Source: Cygnus atratus
Taxonomy: Eukaryota > Chordata > Aves > Anseriformes > Anatidae
Direction: 5' to 3'
Assembly: GCF_013377495.2 (NCBI RefSeq)
Contig: NC_066365.1
Location: 54,250,950-54,314,949, forward strand
DNA length: 64,000 nt
The translations under genes and the position numbers were made by a program. The notes below the pieces were generated by a model. The model saw nothing but the letters and a program-made list of their open reading frames with translations, was not told the DNA's origin and ran no database searches. Positions 50,605 through 60,850 of the stretch are shown in pieces. Position 1 is the first letter of the stretch. Each line of letters begins with the position of its first letter.

Positions 50605-53600
50605 CTAGAATGTAGAGCACGATTTAGTTAGTATCTAAATGAAGCACAGTAACAGAGTTTATAAATAGTAACTGCCTATATATATATATATAAATTTTTT
50701 TTTAAATGTTACTGGTTGAGTGGAAGTGCTCTCACTAGCAGTTTGAGGTTGCTTTGATTTATGTGCACTGGGTGAAATTTATATCATATGTCACCTTTGT
50801 TTAGCCCAGGTTGTATCCCAAAACACTACGACAGAGATCCACAAAGAGGATCTTACATCTATGGGGACCTGAGTAGAATTTAGTCTGTAAATCCCAGGGT
50901 ACTCTTTGCAAAATCTGTGTCTCGCTTCTGAAAGTCAGTAGGCAGATGCTCTTATTAACAACCTTCCTTAGACGCTGAGCGATCATCCTTGGCCAGGCAG
51001 ACCTGCTTGGCACCGAAGCTTGCTTAATATTCATTCGCAACAGAGTTATAAATACATGCCCTGATGATTTTGGTGGACAGGGATGGGAATACAGGATTGC
51101 CCATTCCTAGCTGGTTATGTTAATTCCTGGACCACTGAAGTATGCTTTCTCTTGGTGCGCTTGTGGCTCTAACACTGCCATAATGGGTAAAATGTATTTC
51201 TTGCTGTGTTTTTTTTTTTTTTTTTTTTTTTTTTTGTTAGCATACTCTAAGCAAGTGAGGAATGTGGCTCTAAATCCTCTCAGTCCGTGCAGGCTAACTC
51301 ACTCAGTTCTCTCACATGCTAAGTCTTTTCCCCTCACTTAAAATATTACAGAATATTTTAAAAGAAAAACATAACCAGAGCCTCAAGGTTAACTTATGTA
51401 CTGGGATCTGAAATGAGATTTTAAACTGTAAATCCCAATTTCATGTAGGCAACTGATGTGAATCTAGGAAGTCACATTTGGGAAAGAGATAGGATTTTAA
51501 ACATTATTGTTCCTTTCTGTATTTGCTTCTGGCTGATATGGCTGTTTCCCAGCCTACTGTGCCAAATTCTCTAAGCACACTGCAGGGAACTCGAAGTTGT
51601 GACTTCTAGCTAGAGAATTAGGCTTAGAGATGCCAGCCTGTTTTTTTTTTCTTTTTTCCCTGCATCTGGTCCTGCGTTGCAGTGTTTCCCTCATGTCCCT
51701 GTAGTACTCAGCTCAGTGGCTGAAGCAGCATATGTCAGCTAAACACAGGTATTTTTGCTGGTTATTGCAGATAGATTTCTGGCAAGTGTATTTGTAGCAA
51801 GCGTATCAGTCTAATTCTGGAGTAATTTCTGATGAGAACATAAAACAAGATAGCATGACTTGGAAAGACATGCTGTATTTGTGAATAAGACTAAAAACAG
51901 CATATGATGTTTAGATGGTTCCAGATTTATAGGACCTCTGTGGAACAAAAGGGAAAAAGATCACTCTGAAATACAGGTTGATAACTCAAAAATATGTTGA
52001 TCCCTACTAGTTTTTTGAAAGCTCTATAAGCTTTTGTTTCAGTTGGGCATTATGTATACATGTTGCTAGTCAAAGGAAAAGTCTTTTTCTCAACATGTAT
52101 ACAACAATAAGCAGTATGTCAGTTTTATAATCTTTATTTTATGTATTAAAGACTGATATATTGTCAAGAGGAAGAATGAAAATCTAGCCTTCATGCACAA
52201 ATGCTCTTGGCATCACCAAACTATGTAAGGTATTTATTTACCTTCTTTGCCACTTCGGCTAATAGAAGAGTTTTCCCTGTGCATGGTCCTCCGTATATGA
52301 TAAGAGGGTTAATGTGTCCTATTTTGCTAGGTAGAACGTATTTGTGAACTATATGCAATGCCTCACATCTGTATTCATAAAAAGTGGAATATGTTTTACA
52401 TAGTGATGAATGCTGAAGAACTTCATCATACAACAAGTCTGTCTCTGTGTCAAAATTCTGCTGCACTGTTGCCTGGATAATATCGATCATGTCTTCATAG
52501 AATTGTTTACCGAGTCCTTCAATGTAATGATTCTCCACTTCTTGGGAGTAGCCCAGTTTCATGTCACAGTGAGTGACGGACGTGTACACTCTCAGATTGG
52601 AGGATGCGACAATGGTGGGAATGAATTCATCCCTGAGCTTGATCAGCTTCTCATGGGCTTCAGGATCTCGTAGAAACTTCCCAGCTGTATGTACCACATC
52701 CATGTATTTTCCCATCTCTGGAATTTTAACAAAACGCTCGATGTTGGCAATTTTCCGAATGTAGCAAACACACTTCTTTAGGAAGGCTGGTGTTTGTTTA
52801 CCCAAGGCAAAATCAAGTTCATCTTCAATAGCTGAGGATGAAAAGAGAACGCAGAGTCTCTGTTACCTTTTCTTTATAAACAGTTCAAGACCCCACCCCC
52901 CAACATGCAGACTCTTAAATGATTGCATCTGTTTTCTGTGAAAAGAAGAAAAAGCACAGAAAAGTTGCTTGTCTCAAGCAAGAGCAAGAAGCATGTTTTC
53001 CTCTTCGGTTAGGTGAGAAATGCCAACGGAAATATATTTTCATGTTTGTGGAAAGGTTGATAGAAAAGATAATAAATGAACACACAGAAATAGTAAGTCT
53101 TAACTTTACCAGAGGAAAGATATCTCTTTGCTTGGCTGTGTTTCATTTTTCCTTTCTCATACAGCAATTTCACAGCAGTCTTAAAAATCTTCTTAATCTC
53201 TTCTGATATATCTTGCCATTTGTTCTCATTCATAGAGTTTGAAGAAGATTCCATCTTTTAAAAATATCCATAGTTAAACAGTAGCTGTAATACATCTACA
53301 ACTTCAAAAAGTAAAGGCCTAATATTTAAGGTCATAAATAACACAGTTAACAGAGAAACACATACACTAAAAATAAATAAGTTCAACTTTTTTATACTGC
53401 AGATAATCATAATATATTCTTTTATAGAATTATAAAGACTATCTACTTTGAATATTTTCTCAATTCCTCCTGTAGGCAGCTGATGCAATATTCCTCATGA
53501 GTGAGACTGAGAAAACCTTAATAGAAGAAGGGTTTTGAGAACCGGAGAACCAAGCCTGAAATAATGATAATAAAGAAGCGGTCTTATTTTTCCTATTAAA

Positions 53601-54741
53601 GAGAAGTAATAATGATTAAAACTTGGATTTCAAAACTGAAAATGATGTTCCTGGTAGTGGTAAATAAACACCTTATATTTGAAAAATATAGGTTTTCCTT
53701 AAAGCAACTGGTAGTCACTGCTGCATGACCTACAGCAAGTGACGTGTTTAAGGGGTCTCCAGTTTTCCTGGCGGTGGGAGGGTGAAATAAGAAAAAGGGT
53801 GGCCTTGAGGGTTACGTTCCTTAGCAACTCTTTCTTGACATGTTCAGAGCGGTATGTCTTTTATTATTTCCAGTGAGTTTATAGGATGTAACTGTGTTAG
53901 CTTTAAGTTATGAATATCCCTTTGACTACTCCTGTTGTGTCAGTAGCTTGAGGAAAGGTACAAAGTTTTAACAACAAAAAAAGCCAAGCTTTATTCAAAG
54001 GACATTGTGGGCATTAGCAAAACAACACATGAAGTTACAAAACTTGCTTCCTCCCTTGCAGTAAATAAGTCAGAATTAGCCACATTATACTGCATTCAGC
54101 TCATTAAACACTTCTGTGTCAATGTTTTTCATGTTTTCAATGTTTTTTCATGCAACAAATACTACATTCTGCTACATGATGGGTGAATGCAGTATAACAG
54201 TTTAATTTCATTCTCTTCTACGCTGCAGTACGTGCTCAAAACGAATGTTTGCTCTGTTACGGACCTCTCTTCTCTACGCTGAAATCTGTCCTTGGATATG
54301 TAGGATGTGTAGGAAGGCAGAACTGAGCCCTGGGTGATACAGTCTTTATTGTCACCAGTTAACGACAAATGCATGTTTTAAAAATGATAATTAATAGTGT
54401 TCAAAAATCTTCTGTTGGAATATGGTTAGGAAGTTAATAGTATGCGATCTGCCTAGGGACAGCATTAGGCACTTCAGGACTCTTGAAAGGCTGTTTTTCA
54501 ACTGATAGGAATTTTTTAGGAGGTAAATGTGACTTACCGTATTCTGGTAGCTCTTCAGCATTTCAGATTTTGGCCTGAGGTAATATGCTGGTGGCACTGC
54601 GTTCTCATCCCTGCAGTACCACTCCTCTAAAATCCTTGTCTCTAGCTTAGCCTCTACGGCAGCGTCCAGGATCATTTCAAATTCGGCTGACTCAACTTCC
54701 CCTGGTATTCGGATGTTGCCATACTTCTCTCCCAGTAAGCC
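46669..54741 (-). CDS. NWD2: NWD2, NACHT and WD repeat domain-containing 2, last four coding exons
   Basis: Exons 54741-54538, 53254-53110, 52831-52242 and 50604-46669 join in phase (204, 145, 590 and 3,936 nt) into 1,624 residues ending in TGA. As I recall, the human protein is 1,742 residues and about 119 of them precede the GLLGEKYG start of this part, so only the N-terminal tip is missing. The order is: an N-terminal region with WYCRDEN and AYYLRPKSEM; a helical linker; a P-loop GGPCTGKT at window residues 297-304; Walker B LVIIFD at about 390-395; a helical winged-helix/TPR-like region; then many WD-type units with hallmark ends such as STWDVE, SVWNTE, SIWDID, YVWHT, RVWRLATG and NIWSL. 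The family is a STAND NTPase expected to switch with nucleotide; its cellular role is poorly known and expression is mainly neuronal. No frameshift is seen. PGCKA1 follows on the same strand. Confidence 0.96.
51209..51235. repeat. Poly-T run (T27) in NWD2 last intron
   Basis: Twenty-seven T residues on the plus strand, poly-A in the transcript sense. No source element recognised. Confidence 0.9.
52053..52103. repeat. 13-bp perfect inverted repeat in NWD2 intron
   Basis: TGTATACATGTTG at 52053-52065 is matched exactly by its reverse complement at 52091-52103. The 25-nt spacer can add a small inner stem (AAAG with CTTT). The total hairpin is about 51 nt. Confidence 0.8.
52242..52831 (-). CDS. 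NWD2: NWD2 exon carrying the P-loop (590 bp)
   Basis: Starts by completing Ala and continuing IEDELDFALGKQTPAFLKKC, and ends at EVAKK|gtaaat in phase 0. It contains the conserved IANIERFVKIPEMGKYMD and ASSNLRVYTSVTHCDMKLGY segments. Close to its 3' end lies LIIYGGPCTGKTLLL, the Walker A motif with intact Gly-Lys-Thr, placing the NTPase start just before the exon junction. Confidence 0.95.
52832..53109 (-). other. NWD2: NWD2 short intron (278 bp)
   Basis: It runs gtaaagttaag to ctcttttcatcctcag, with good splice sites. The two flanking exons share a split Ala codon (G|CT). Nothing else is recognised. Confidence 0.88.
53110..53254 (-). CDS. NWD2: NWD2 internal exon (145 bp)
   Basis: Phase 0 entry at ATG GAA TCT (MESSSNSMNENKW), then QDISEEIKKIFKTAVKLL and GKMKHSQAKRYLSS, with one base left before the donor gtaaag. 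The N-terminal dozen residues are poorly conserved; the IKKIFK to KRYL part matches the family closely. The internal Met at the exon start is not a translation start, since the upstream exon joins in frame. Confidence 0.92.
53255..54537 (-). other. NWD2: NWD2 intron (1,283 bp)
   Basis: It starts gtaagtcac and ends tatttttaaaag. The sequence is AT-rich with no coding content on either strand. The acceptor polypyrimidine tract is weak (attttta), which is unusual next to the stronger acceptors of the neighbouring exons. Confidence 0.85.
54538..54741 (-). CDS. NWD2: NWD2 internal exon (68 codons)
   Basis: Acceptor gcaaatacacag, then GGC TTA CTG GGA (GLLGEKYGNIRIPGE), ending ACG|gtaagt, phase 0 on both sides. 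It includes the conserved WYCRDENAVP and YYLRPKSEML segments. The preceding exon, expected to end with residues before GLLGEK, was not found in the remaining 9.2 kb of the window, so the upstream intron is longer than that. Confidence 0.93.
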
Positions 54742-57450
54742 CTGTGTATTTGCAGGAAAGTAGGGATTACATTTTTCTTTTTAGTGATGCCAAGACCCTC
54801 CTCAGGATCTGAATTTCTTAAAAACCAATGTGGTAACTAGTTTCACGACTTTGAAATTACTAGAAAGGCAAACAGATATAGTGTAAGATGAATTACTGTT
54901 GAGCTACATCCTACTACTATGACTTGGTAGAATTTCAAGTAGGTGCATTAGCTTTCTTAACAGTAACCGGTAATAAAAATACAAAGGCATTCAAAAGATG
55001 TAATTAAAAACACCCAACATTTTCTTATCACAGTATCGACTTGTGTATTATTGATTCCCATTAGTTGGCATTAATCACACATGTAAAAGTGAATGTAGGA
55101 ATCCTGTTCTGTGGACTACAGGTTAAGGATGCACTTCTGAATTCTTTACCTCTTGGTTTTATTCTTGGTTTCCACTGTAACGGAACATAAGATTTTATGT
55201 TCTGTTTGGTGAAAATTCACATGAATTTGTGTACAATTCCCATTAGTATTATTAAAAATGTGGCTTCTACCAGAAATACCAAGATCAATGTTGTAGAACC
55301 ACAAGCTGCTTTGCTGCCTCATATTCCCTTACTGCAAACAATGTTCAATGTCTTTGCCCCAGTAGCTGTCCAGGGAATGAACAGTGAGGCAAGGGAAAAG
55401 AGTTTTGACCAAATACCAAATAGAAATGGATCAAAGCTCATTTTAGTACTTAAGTGCATATATTTGGTATAAACGTAAAGGTCTGTGGATGTTAGACCAC
55501 TTGTTTTTCTTAAACTGTGGCACATAAGATTTGTTACCTAAGTAACTGAAGTTTAAAATATTGGTTATGATGCTATGAGTACATTTTTTATAACTTAGTT
55601 ATGTAGTTTGCTGCCTATAAATATTAAATAAAAAAGGGTTGGGAAAAACTTTCTGGAAGATAGAGCTGTAAGACACTTCTGCATTCTTTCTACAAACTTT
55701 TTCACGTTTGTGACTATCTGATTAATTCTGCATTCAAATCTTGGTCCACAGAAGTAAGTGAGAATTCTCACTTCATTTAAAATAGAATTCCATTTTTTCT
55801 TTCCACATTTAAATGTATTCAGTAAAGATTCTGAGTTAATGAGAAGGAGTACTTAATGTGGAGAGGAACCAACGGTATCAGCATCATGATTTGAATTGGA
55901 AAGATCTCTTAGCAAAGTAATGCTAATGCAAATACAGGAGTACCCTAAAAATGTAAATGACCTTGTTTGTAAATAATAAAAATCTAAATATTCATTTTTA
56001 AACCACTCATCATAATGAGAAGCTGTTTTAAACTTTTTCAACTGTAACTAAACCCTGAAAATCAATAACTGATGGTGATGAAGCTTGCTGCACAGATTAT
56101 AAAAGCGTGATGCTGCAGATACCCTTCTCTGAAGCCAGTTGTGTTGGCAGAAGGTACTCATGCAGCTCATCCTGCTAGATGCTGCAGCCTCAGAGCACAG
56201 ACATCCGTGCAGTTTACATAAATACTTCCTAACCTCTTTCAGGCAAAAGCACCTGGGCTAGCTTAGACCACAGCTCTCATTGTAACCTGGCTGTTTTTTG
56301 CCTGGAGCTGACTGGGGAGAGCTCACATAAACTACAGTGCTGGCTCTGATGGCGAGTGGTTGGCCTGAGAGCCCAATAATTTTGGAATTCTGGAGCTGCA
56401 GAGGTTAAACAAAATATAATATTATTTTCCTTCTTTTTTTTTTCAAGTGAGGTTAATAACTCTATCATGCTGAACTGCAAGCCCTAGCACATTCAGAGTG
56501 ATATAGAAATCTCCTAAATTTCTCTCAGTGGAGCTTTGCTATGGAAATTTTGCCATTACCTTGTGTAGTTAATTGTTACTTAAAATTCATTAGGCTACAC
56601 TTTTTCTGAATTTAAGTCCAATGGATTCATTGTTGCCTGAGCAAAGATCAATAGCTGGGCCTTTCACTAACAATATTAAAATGTCAACATTAAAATGTCT
56701 TGTTTTAATGTACTGCATTTAATCAACTAAATTTGTTTTGGAATTATTCTGTGTACTTTTTGGCTTCTCTGGTACAGTTCATGCTGTTCTCTCTCCATTG
56801 AATAAGAGGTAAGTAAAGAAAAGCATTACTTTAAAATTGAAAGACAGGGTTTTTTTTTGCTCTATTTTATCTGTCATTGCAACAGACGTTATGTAAATAA
56901 TCTTGCACTAGGGAACATCTTCCTGACCAGTTGAGCAAAACACATTAAAAGGTTTTTTTAATACAAGCAGAATACTAGAATCACGGTGGATGGTTTTATC
57001 ATGAGCTTTTAAATAAAACTGAGGCCTACACAAAAATATTATTTGAAAGCCTTTACATTTTTTAATCAAGTGGTCTTCCATAACTGTGCCCACTACATGC
57101 CAGAAAACCATTGTGGGGATTTTGGTAGAAGTGCTTCATGAGCGGCATGAGTTAGCCATGCTCAGAGCACACCTCTGAAACTTGGCTTTCTTTAATGCAG
57201 GAATACTGCTTCGTATGGCTGGTCTGAGCAAGGAAGGACTCAATTTTTTAACCAAAACACAGGCATTTCTGTAATTAAAACAAAGTTAAGGAGCAGCAGA
57301 ACAGAGATTTTGAGGACTCTTGGGGCACCTACTTGGTGAATGTGTGCATTTAGAAAGGCAAGTAAATGCATTAATAACTTGGAGGTTCTTATACTGTAAG
57401 ATTAACAAGTAAATAACGAGGAACAGAAATAGGAACATGATAGGAACAAA
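54742..57450. other. NWD2: NWD2 upstream intron, part 1
   Basis: AT-rich intronic sequence with no exon that matches the missing NWD2 N-terminus on the minus strand and no plus-strand gene. ORFs here are short chance frames. I recognise no mobile element. Confidence 0.6.
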
Positions 57451-57499
57451 ATAAAAGAAAAAAGAAAAGAAAAGAAAAGAAAAGAAAAGAAAAGAAAAG

Positions 57500-57530
<31 letters not shown>

Positions 57531-57656
57531 GAAAAGAAAAAAGAAAAGAAAAGAAAAGAAAAGAAAAGAAAAGAAAAGAAAAGAAAAGAAAAGAGAGAAA
57601 AAGAAAAAGAAAAAGAAAGAAAAAGAAAAAGAAAAAGAAAAAGAAAAAGAAAAAAG
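57451..57656. repeat. Polypurine microsatellite (AAAAG)n changing to (AAAAAG)n
   Basis: About 206 bp with only A and G on the plus strand. It is mainly AAAAG units with a few AAAAAAG interruptions up to about 57592, then mostly AAAAAG units to the end. The minus-strand ORF across it, of Phe/Leu/Ser only, is an artefact. Such tracts have mirror symmetry and can form triplex (H-) DNA. Confidence 0.97.
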
Positions 57657-58005
57657 AACTGGAATGAAAGGAATTGATTATGCAGGCAGAAACAGCAAAT
57701 CATGAGTAGGTCTACCATTTAGAGCAGGGCAATCCAAGGCACTTCACTGCGTTGTGTTCCTCTTGGAAGCTAAGGTTCTGGCATTAGTATCCGATTCTGT
57801 GTAATCATTCAGAAATATTCTTGGTAAAAAAACTTCTTTGGTAGAAAACTCTTCATGGAGTCATTCCTTTGCTGCTTGATAACTCCAGTCTAGCCTAAAT
57901 TTACGGCCCAGTTTCATTGGCCATCAAATTGAGGTACTGAAACACAACTTCTTTTCATTTTTTTGGAGAGGACAAAAGTAACTCACACTTTCTCTGAAGG
58001 ACTCT
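57657..58005. other. Intronic spacer between the polypurine tract and CR1
   Basis: Ordinary AT-rich sequence; I see nothing in it. The exact 5' start of the CR1 copy to its right is uncertain and could be up to about 30 bp further left. Confidence 0.5.
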
Positions 58006-58056
58006 GGTATCACATCCCATGGCTGCAGTAACAAACTCCCAGCCAACCCCAAACTT

Positions 58057-58596
58057 GTGTGGGATTTCCTGCTCCAGCTGGATGCATTTAAGCATATGGG
58101 ACCCCATGGGTTTCATCCCAGGGTACTCAGAGAGCTGGCTGATATCATTGTGAGACTTCTCTTAATTGTTTTTCAATGGTCTTTGGGATCTGGAGAGGTC
58201 CCAGTTGCCTGGAAGCTGGCAAACATTGTGCCAATTTTCAGGAAAGGCAAGAAAGAAGACCCTGGTAATTACAGGCCTGTCAGTCTCATTTCAGTGCCTG
58301 GTAAAATTATGGGAAAAATTATTCTGGGAGTTACTGAAAAACACCTGAAGGACAATGCAGTCATTGGTCACAACCAACATAGGTTCATGAGGGGAAAGTC
58401 TTGTTTAATGAACTTAATTTCCTTTTATGACAAGGTTACACACCTGGTTGATCATGGGAAGCCAGAAAATGCAAAATTTTTAGATTTCAGCAAAGCTTTT
58501 GATACTGTTTCTCACAGTATCCTTCTGGACAAAATGTCTAGCATACAGATAGACAAAAACATAATGCAGTGGATGAACAATTGGCTGATGGGTTAG
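58057..58596 (+). pseudogene. CR1 ORF2 reverse-transcriptase fragment
   Basis: An open stretch of 179 codons starting WDFLLQLDA and ending MNNWLMG then TAG. It holds the N-terminal fingers/palm part of the CR1 RT, including the first catalytic Asp region (FLDFSKAFDT). It is cut off before the second catalytic box, which is out of frame and damaged downstream. It has no start context of its own and is a fragment of a dead LINE, not a host gene. Confidence 0.92.
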
Positions 58597-58650
58597 GCTC
58601 AAATGGTTATAGTATATGGGATGCATCAGGCTGTTGATCAGTCACTAGTG

Positions 58651-58715
58651 GGGCTCCATTTTAGGGCCCATTTTAGGAGCCATTTTTAGCTCCATTTCAG
58701 GGCTCCATTTTAGGG
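58651..58715 (+). repeat. Local short-unit expansion inside the CR1 copy
   Basis: GGGCTCCATTTTAGGG-like units recur four to five times in imperfect form (58651-58715): GGCTCCATTTTAGGG, CCCATTTTAGGAG, CCATTTTTAG, CTCCATTTCAGG, GGCTCCATTTTAGGG. This breaks the RT frame further and is not part of normal CR1 sequence as I know it. Confidence 0.75.
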
Positions 58716-59653
58716 TCTGTTCTCTTTAATGTTTTCATAAATGACTTGGATGGAGGACTTGAAGGTATACTAAATAAGTTTGCAGATTAACACTAAATTG
58801 GGAGGAGCTGTTGACTCCCTTGAGGGTAGACAGGCCTTGCAGAGAGATTTTGACAAACTAAAGGGCTGGGCAATTACCAACAGTATGAAGCTGAAAAGCA
58901 AGGCTGAACACCTGGGATGGGGCACCCCTGGCTCTATCTACAGACTGGGGGATAGGAGGCTGGACAGCAGCCCCATAGAAAGTGATCTTGGAGTTCTGGT
59001 TGACATCAAATTGAATGCGAGTCAACAGCGCGCCCTGGCAGCCACGAGGGTCAGCTGTGTCCTGGGGTGCATCAGGCATGGCATTGCTAGCTGGTCAACT
59101 GAAGGGATTGTCCTGCTCTGCTCTGTGCTGGTCCGGCTTCATCTCAAGTACTGCACAACATAAGAAAGGCATAAAACTATTAGAGAGCATCCAAAGGAGG
59201 CCAGCAAAGATGGTGAAGGGTCAAGAGGGCAAGACATACGAGGAGCAGCTGAGGTCCCTTGGTTTGTTCAGCCCAGAGCAGAGCAGGCTGAGGGGAGGCC
59301 TCATGGCGGCCTGCAGCTCCCTCACAAGGGGAGCGGAGGGGCAGGCACTGAGCTCTGCTCTCTGGGGACAGCGACAGGACCCGAGGGAACGCCATGGAGC
59401 TGGGACAGGGGAGGGTCAGGCTGGGGGTTAGGGAAAGGTTCTGCACCCAGAGGGTGGTCAGGCACTGGGACAGGCTCCCCAGGGCAGTGGTCACAGCACC
59501 GAGCCTGCCAGAGTTCAAGCAGCGTTTGGACAATGCTCTTAGACACATGGTCTGATTTTTGGGTGGTCATGTGTGGAGCCAGGAGGTGGACTCAATGGTC
59601 CTTCTGTGTCTCTTCCAACTCCAGATATTCTATGATTTTGTGATACTATGATT

Positions 59654-60729
59654 TGCATGCACAGGCCATGAAAACTCTATCTTCCTGTGCTTGGACATGG
59701 TGATGAGGCATGGACGTATCTCCTTCTAGCTGGTACCAGGGACTTGCCACCTCCCCTCTACTCCTTTTGATTTATATCTGTCTCTAAGTGTATCCTATCA
59801 GGATACCATAAAACCACCCAAAACTTCAGATGCCTAAATGAGAAGCTCAGAATCACACATCTTTCTCCAGGGGCTTCTGTGTCCGAGCTGCACCTACACA
59901 GGAGGCTTGCAGCAGCCCCTGGAGATGTTTGCCCCTCTCTCTGTATTCCCTATACATTCAAGTAGGAAAAATAGAACAAACAAGTTTGAAGAAAATATAG
60001 TTTCTCACAATCTTCATGTTGCTTCATGCTAAATGCAAATAAGAATATTGTCATTTACACCCTTTATGAAAAATACCACAGTACTGTACAGTAATAAACT
60101 AGAACTTCAATTTGTGGTAACAACATTGGAACATTTTGATGATTATTATAGGAAATTATTTTTAAAGGGAACAGTAATGTTTACACCACATTCAGTATCA
60201 AGAGACAGTTTTATATGCAGACTTATGAATCCAATGTCCCACCTGATGAGTCAGTTTCCTTTAATAGTAAAACAACAAATTAAAGATTCATTAGATTGCA
60301 GGTGATTGAGCTGTTTAAAGCGATCAGGCTGGCAAACATGTATAAAACCCTCAGCAATGAATTGTGTCTGACAAAACTTTATAGAATTAACACAGAGCAA
60401 CCTCAGCAATAGTCTTGTTAGCTTTGTTGCGCCTGAGGCTGATGTTAAAGGAAGATTATTAAAGGCAGATTAAAAAATCACAGGCATAGTCACAATAATG
60501 ACCAAAAGGAGGAAACTAATGAGGTTTGGATTTGATCCTGAGATACGATGGATTCATAGTGCATGCCACGTTTTAAGTTCAGACATCATTACTGAAACAT
60601 TCATGAACCCTAATACCATACCTTATATCAATAAAGAACAAGTTGAAATTTTAGATATATTTAATTTCAACTAAGATATTTAATTTCTCTAGTATATTTA
60701 GTGGTAGATAAAAACAAGCCATCAAATTA
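59654..60729. other. NWD2: NWD2 intron, part 2
   Basis: No gene or recognised repeat. AT-rich with several short plus-strand ORFs of no family resemblance. Confidence 0.5.
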
Positions 60730-60850
60730 TCACAGATTCATAGAATCGTAAAGGTTGGAAAAGACCTCCAAGATCATCTGGTCCAACCATCACCCTACTC
60801 CCAATGTCACCCACTAAATCATGTACCTAAGCACCAGATCAAGTTATTAT
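60730..60850 (-). mobile_element. CR1 3'-end fragment, minus orientation
   Basis: CACAGATTCATAGAATCGTA, then GGTTGGAAAAGACCTCCAAG and ATCATCTGGTCCAACCATCA is the antisense CR1 3' end. The right boundary is approximate. It is a different subfamily from the copies at 41.7 and 59 kb. Confidence 0.88.

Larger units (their letters stand above)
50605..52241 (-). other. NWD2: NWD2 last intron (1,637 bp)
   Basis: It runs gtaaataaatac to gtgctctacattctag. It includes a T27 run on the plus strand (51209-51235), a TA microsatellite (50677-50692), a 10-bp AT-rich perfect inverted repeat (51338-51361) and a 13-bp inverted repeat at 52053-52103. No coding sequence is seen. Confidence 0.88.
58006..59653 (+). 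mobile_element. CR1 LINE, 5'-truncated, with decayed reverse transcriptase
   Basis: About 1.65 kb from the middle of ORF2 to the 3' tail (TATTCTATGATTTTGTGATACTATGATT). Reading from about 58030, the frame gives DFLLQLDAFKHMGP, WKLANIVPIFRKGKKEDPG, NYRPVSLISVPGKIM, then FLDFSKAFDTVSHSILL, all typical CR1 reverse-transcriptase blocks. The frame stops at 58594. The later FADD box is broken: its second Asp is lost to a stop and shifted frame near 58786-58796. The 3' half matches the copy at 41671-42135 in inverted orientation. The element is not active. It lies inside the NWD2 intron on the opposite strand to the gene. Confidence 0.95.

Noticed and set aside
55319..55525. Minus-strand segment with a TACTGGGG string, considered as the NWD2 exon encoding the 'LYWGV' region
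   Set aside because: Surrounding codons do not fit the family and no open frame or donor follows.
57389..57718. 109-codon minus-strand ORF made of Phe, Leu and Ser
   Set aside because: Reading of the polypurine microsatellite; not a protein.
59180..59570. Minus-strand ORFs of 82-122 codons
   Set aside because: Antisense frames of the CR1 3' region; the same frames recur at 41.7-42.1 kb because the element is repeated.
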